Translations under genes and position numbers: made by a program
Shown here: piece after piece, positions 4,808-5,176 of the stretch
Position numbering within the stretch: the stretch's first letter is position 1
Layout of the letters: every line of letters starts with the position of its first letter
The notes under the pieces: model-generated
Told to the model about the DNA's origin: nothing
The model's input: the letters and a program-made list of their open reading frames with translations, nothing else
The model's database searches: none
Assembly (NCBI GenBank): GCA_015493425.1
Contig: WGDG01000136.1
Location: 1-5,176, forward strand
Length of the DNA stretch: 5,176 nt
Source of the DNA: Sulfurovum sp.
GTDB taxonomy: Bacteria; Campylobacterota; Campylobacteria; Campylobacterales; Sulfurovaceae
Direction: 5' to 3'

Positions 4808-5176
4808 ATGTTCGAAGTGGCTGAATATATCGGTATTGTTGCATTTGCCATTTCCGGCTTTTTTGTCGGTGTGCGCAGCCGGCTCGATTTTCTGGGTGTT
4901 CTTATCTCTGTCTTTCTTACTGCCTTTGGCGGCGGGATAATCCGTGATGTCATTGCTGACCGTACACCTTACGCTTTCAGCAGCAATGTACCCGCTGTTA
5001 TGATATTGGGGGTCATGACACTTTTAATCTTTTTTCGTTTTCACAAGCGTGACTCCATAGAGAACCGTCCTTTTTTCATCCTCAGTGACTCCATAGGGCT
5101 CATCTCCTTCAGCATTACCGGAGCGATGATCGCACTGGATGAGGGACTCAACCTTACCGGTGTACTGGCACTGGCG
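4808..5176 (+). CDS. TRIC-type (UPF0126) membrane protein, cut by the window edge
   Basis: The 123 visible residues run to the window edge without a stop. It matches bacterial TRIC channel/UPF0126 (YicG-like) proteins, trimeric inner-membrane channels that pass monovalent cations such as K+. Family members have about 200-220 residues and seven helices in two inverted repeats. Four or so membrane segments are visible: about 6-22, 28-50, 60-77 and 92-110, with a start of the next. The first glycine-rich repeat motif is FGGGIIRDVIAD (40-51), the conserved GGGxxRD that kinks the helix and lines the pore. The second repeat begins at SDSIGLISFSITGAMIA (93-109). AAGGAG ends five bases before the ATG, so the start is firm. 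It is divergent from the LMW-PTP gene. Ion selectivity and partners are not shown by the sequence. Confidence 0.88.
   Translation, partial: MFEVAEYIGIVAFAISGFFVGVRSRLDFLGVLISVFLTAFGGGIIRDVIADRTPYAFSSNVPAVMILGVMTLLIFFRFHKRDSIENRPFFILSDSIGLISFSITGAMIALDEGLNLTGVLALA

Noticed and set aside
4767..4844. Extended N-terminus of the phosphatase
   Set aside because: The 26 extra residues have no family counterpart and overlap the promoter, ribosome site and start of the divergent TRIC gene.

Overview
The window looks like chromosomal DNA from a proteobacterium, most likely a member of the Campylobacterota (Sulfurovum/Sulfurimonas type). That is an inference from the moderate GC content, the AT-rich intergenic spaces, the short overlapping operons and the protein set; no marker gene is present to prove it. 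I see no rRNA, tRNA, CRISPR array, insertion sequence or phage structural gene.

Layout. Positions 1-257 hold the remains of a glyoxalase/bleomycin-resistance (VOC) gene that is frameshifted near its start and cut short at its end. Positions 282-1130 are a minus-strand gene pair: a small exported four-cysteine protein (762-1130) and an unrecognised protein (282-713). The second gene's natural start at 760 seems to be separated from its body by a one-base frame change. A 180-base divergent intergenic region (1131-1310) carries a good sigma70 promoter for the rightward gene, a weaker one for the leftward gene and a perfect 16-bp palindrome. Rightward from 1311 come a lipoprotein with a lysozyme-like fold signature, a SMUG2-like uracil-DNA glycosylase, and a DsbD-type thiol:disulfide transmembrane reductase without the periplasmic alpha domain. 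dsbD ends three bases from the end of a leftward pair, low-molecular-weight protein tyrosine phosphatase (LMW-PTP) then cutA, which overlap by 14 bases. The phosphatase is transcribed divergently from a TRIC-type (UPF0126) membrane channel gene that runs off the right edge.

How the genes work together. There is no single pathway here. The common thread is housekeeping and stress: envelope thiol reduction (DsbD), cell-wall or envelope maintenance (lipoprotein), uracil or deaminated-base repair (SMUG2-like), metal tolerance (CutA), a phosphatase/arsenate-reductase fold protein and a cation channel family member. The exported four-cysteine protein and the lipoprotein with two cysteines could be substrates of the Dsb system, but this is only suggestive.

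I did not find a convincing new multi-gene system. The points most worth checking are the two frame disruptions in the first 760 bases, the two genes that start without a Shine-Dalgarno sequence right behind a -10 element, the back-to-back promoters sharing one -10 region at 4779-4786, the 11-bp tandem repeats ahead of dsbD, and the palindrome at 1175-1190.
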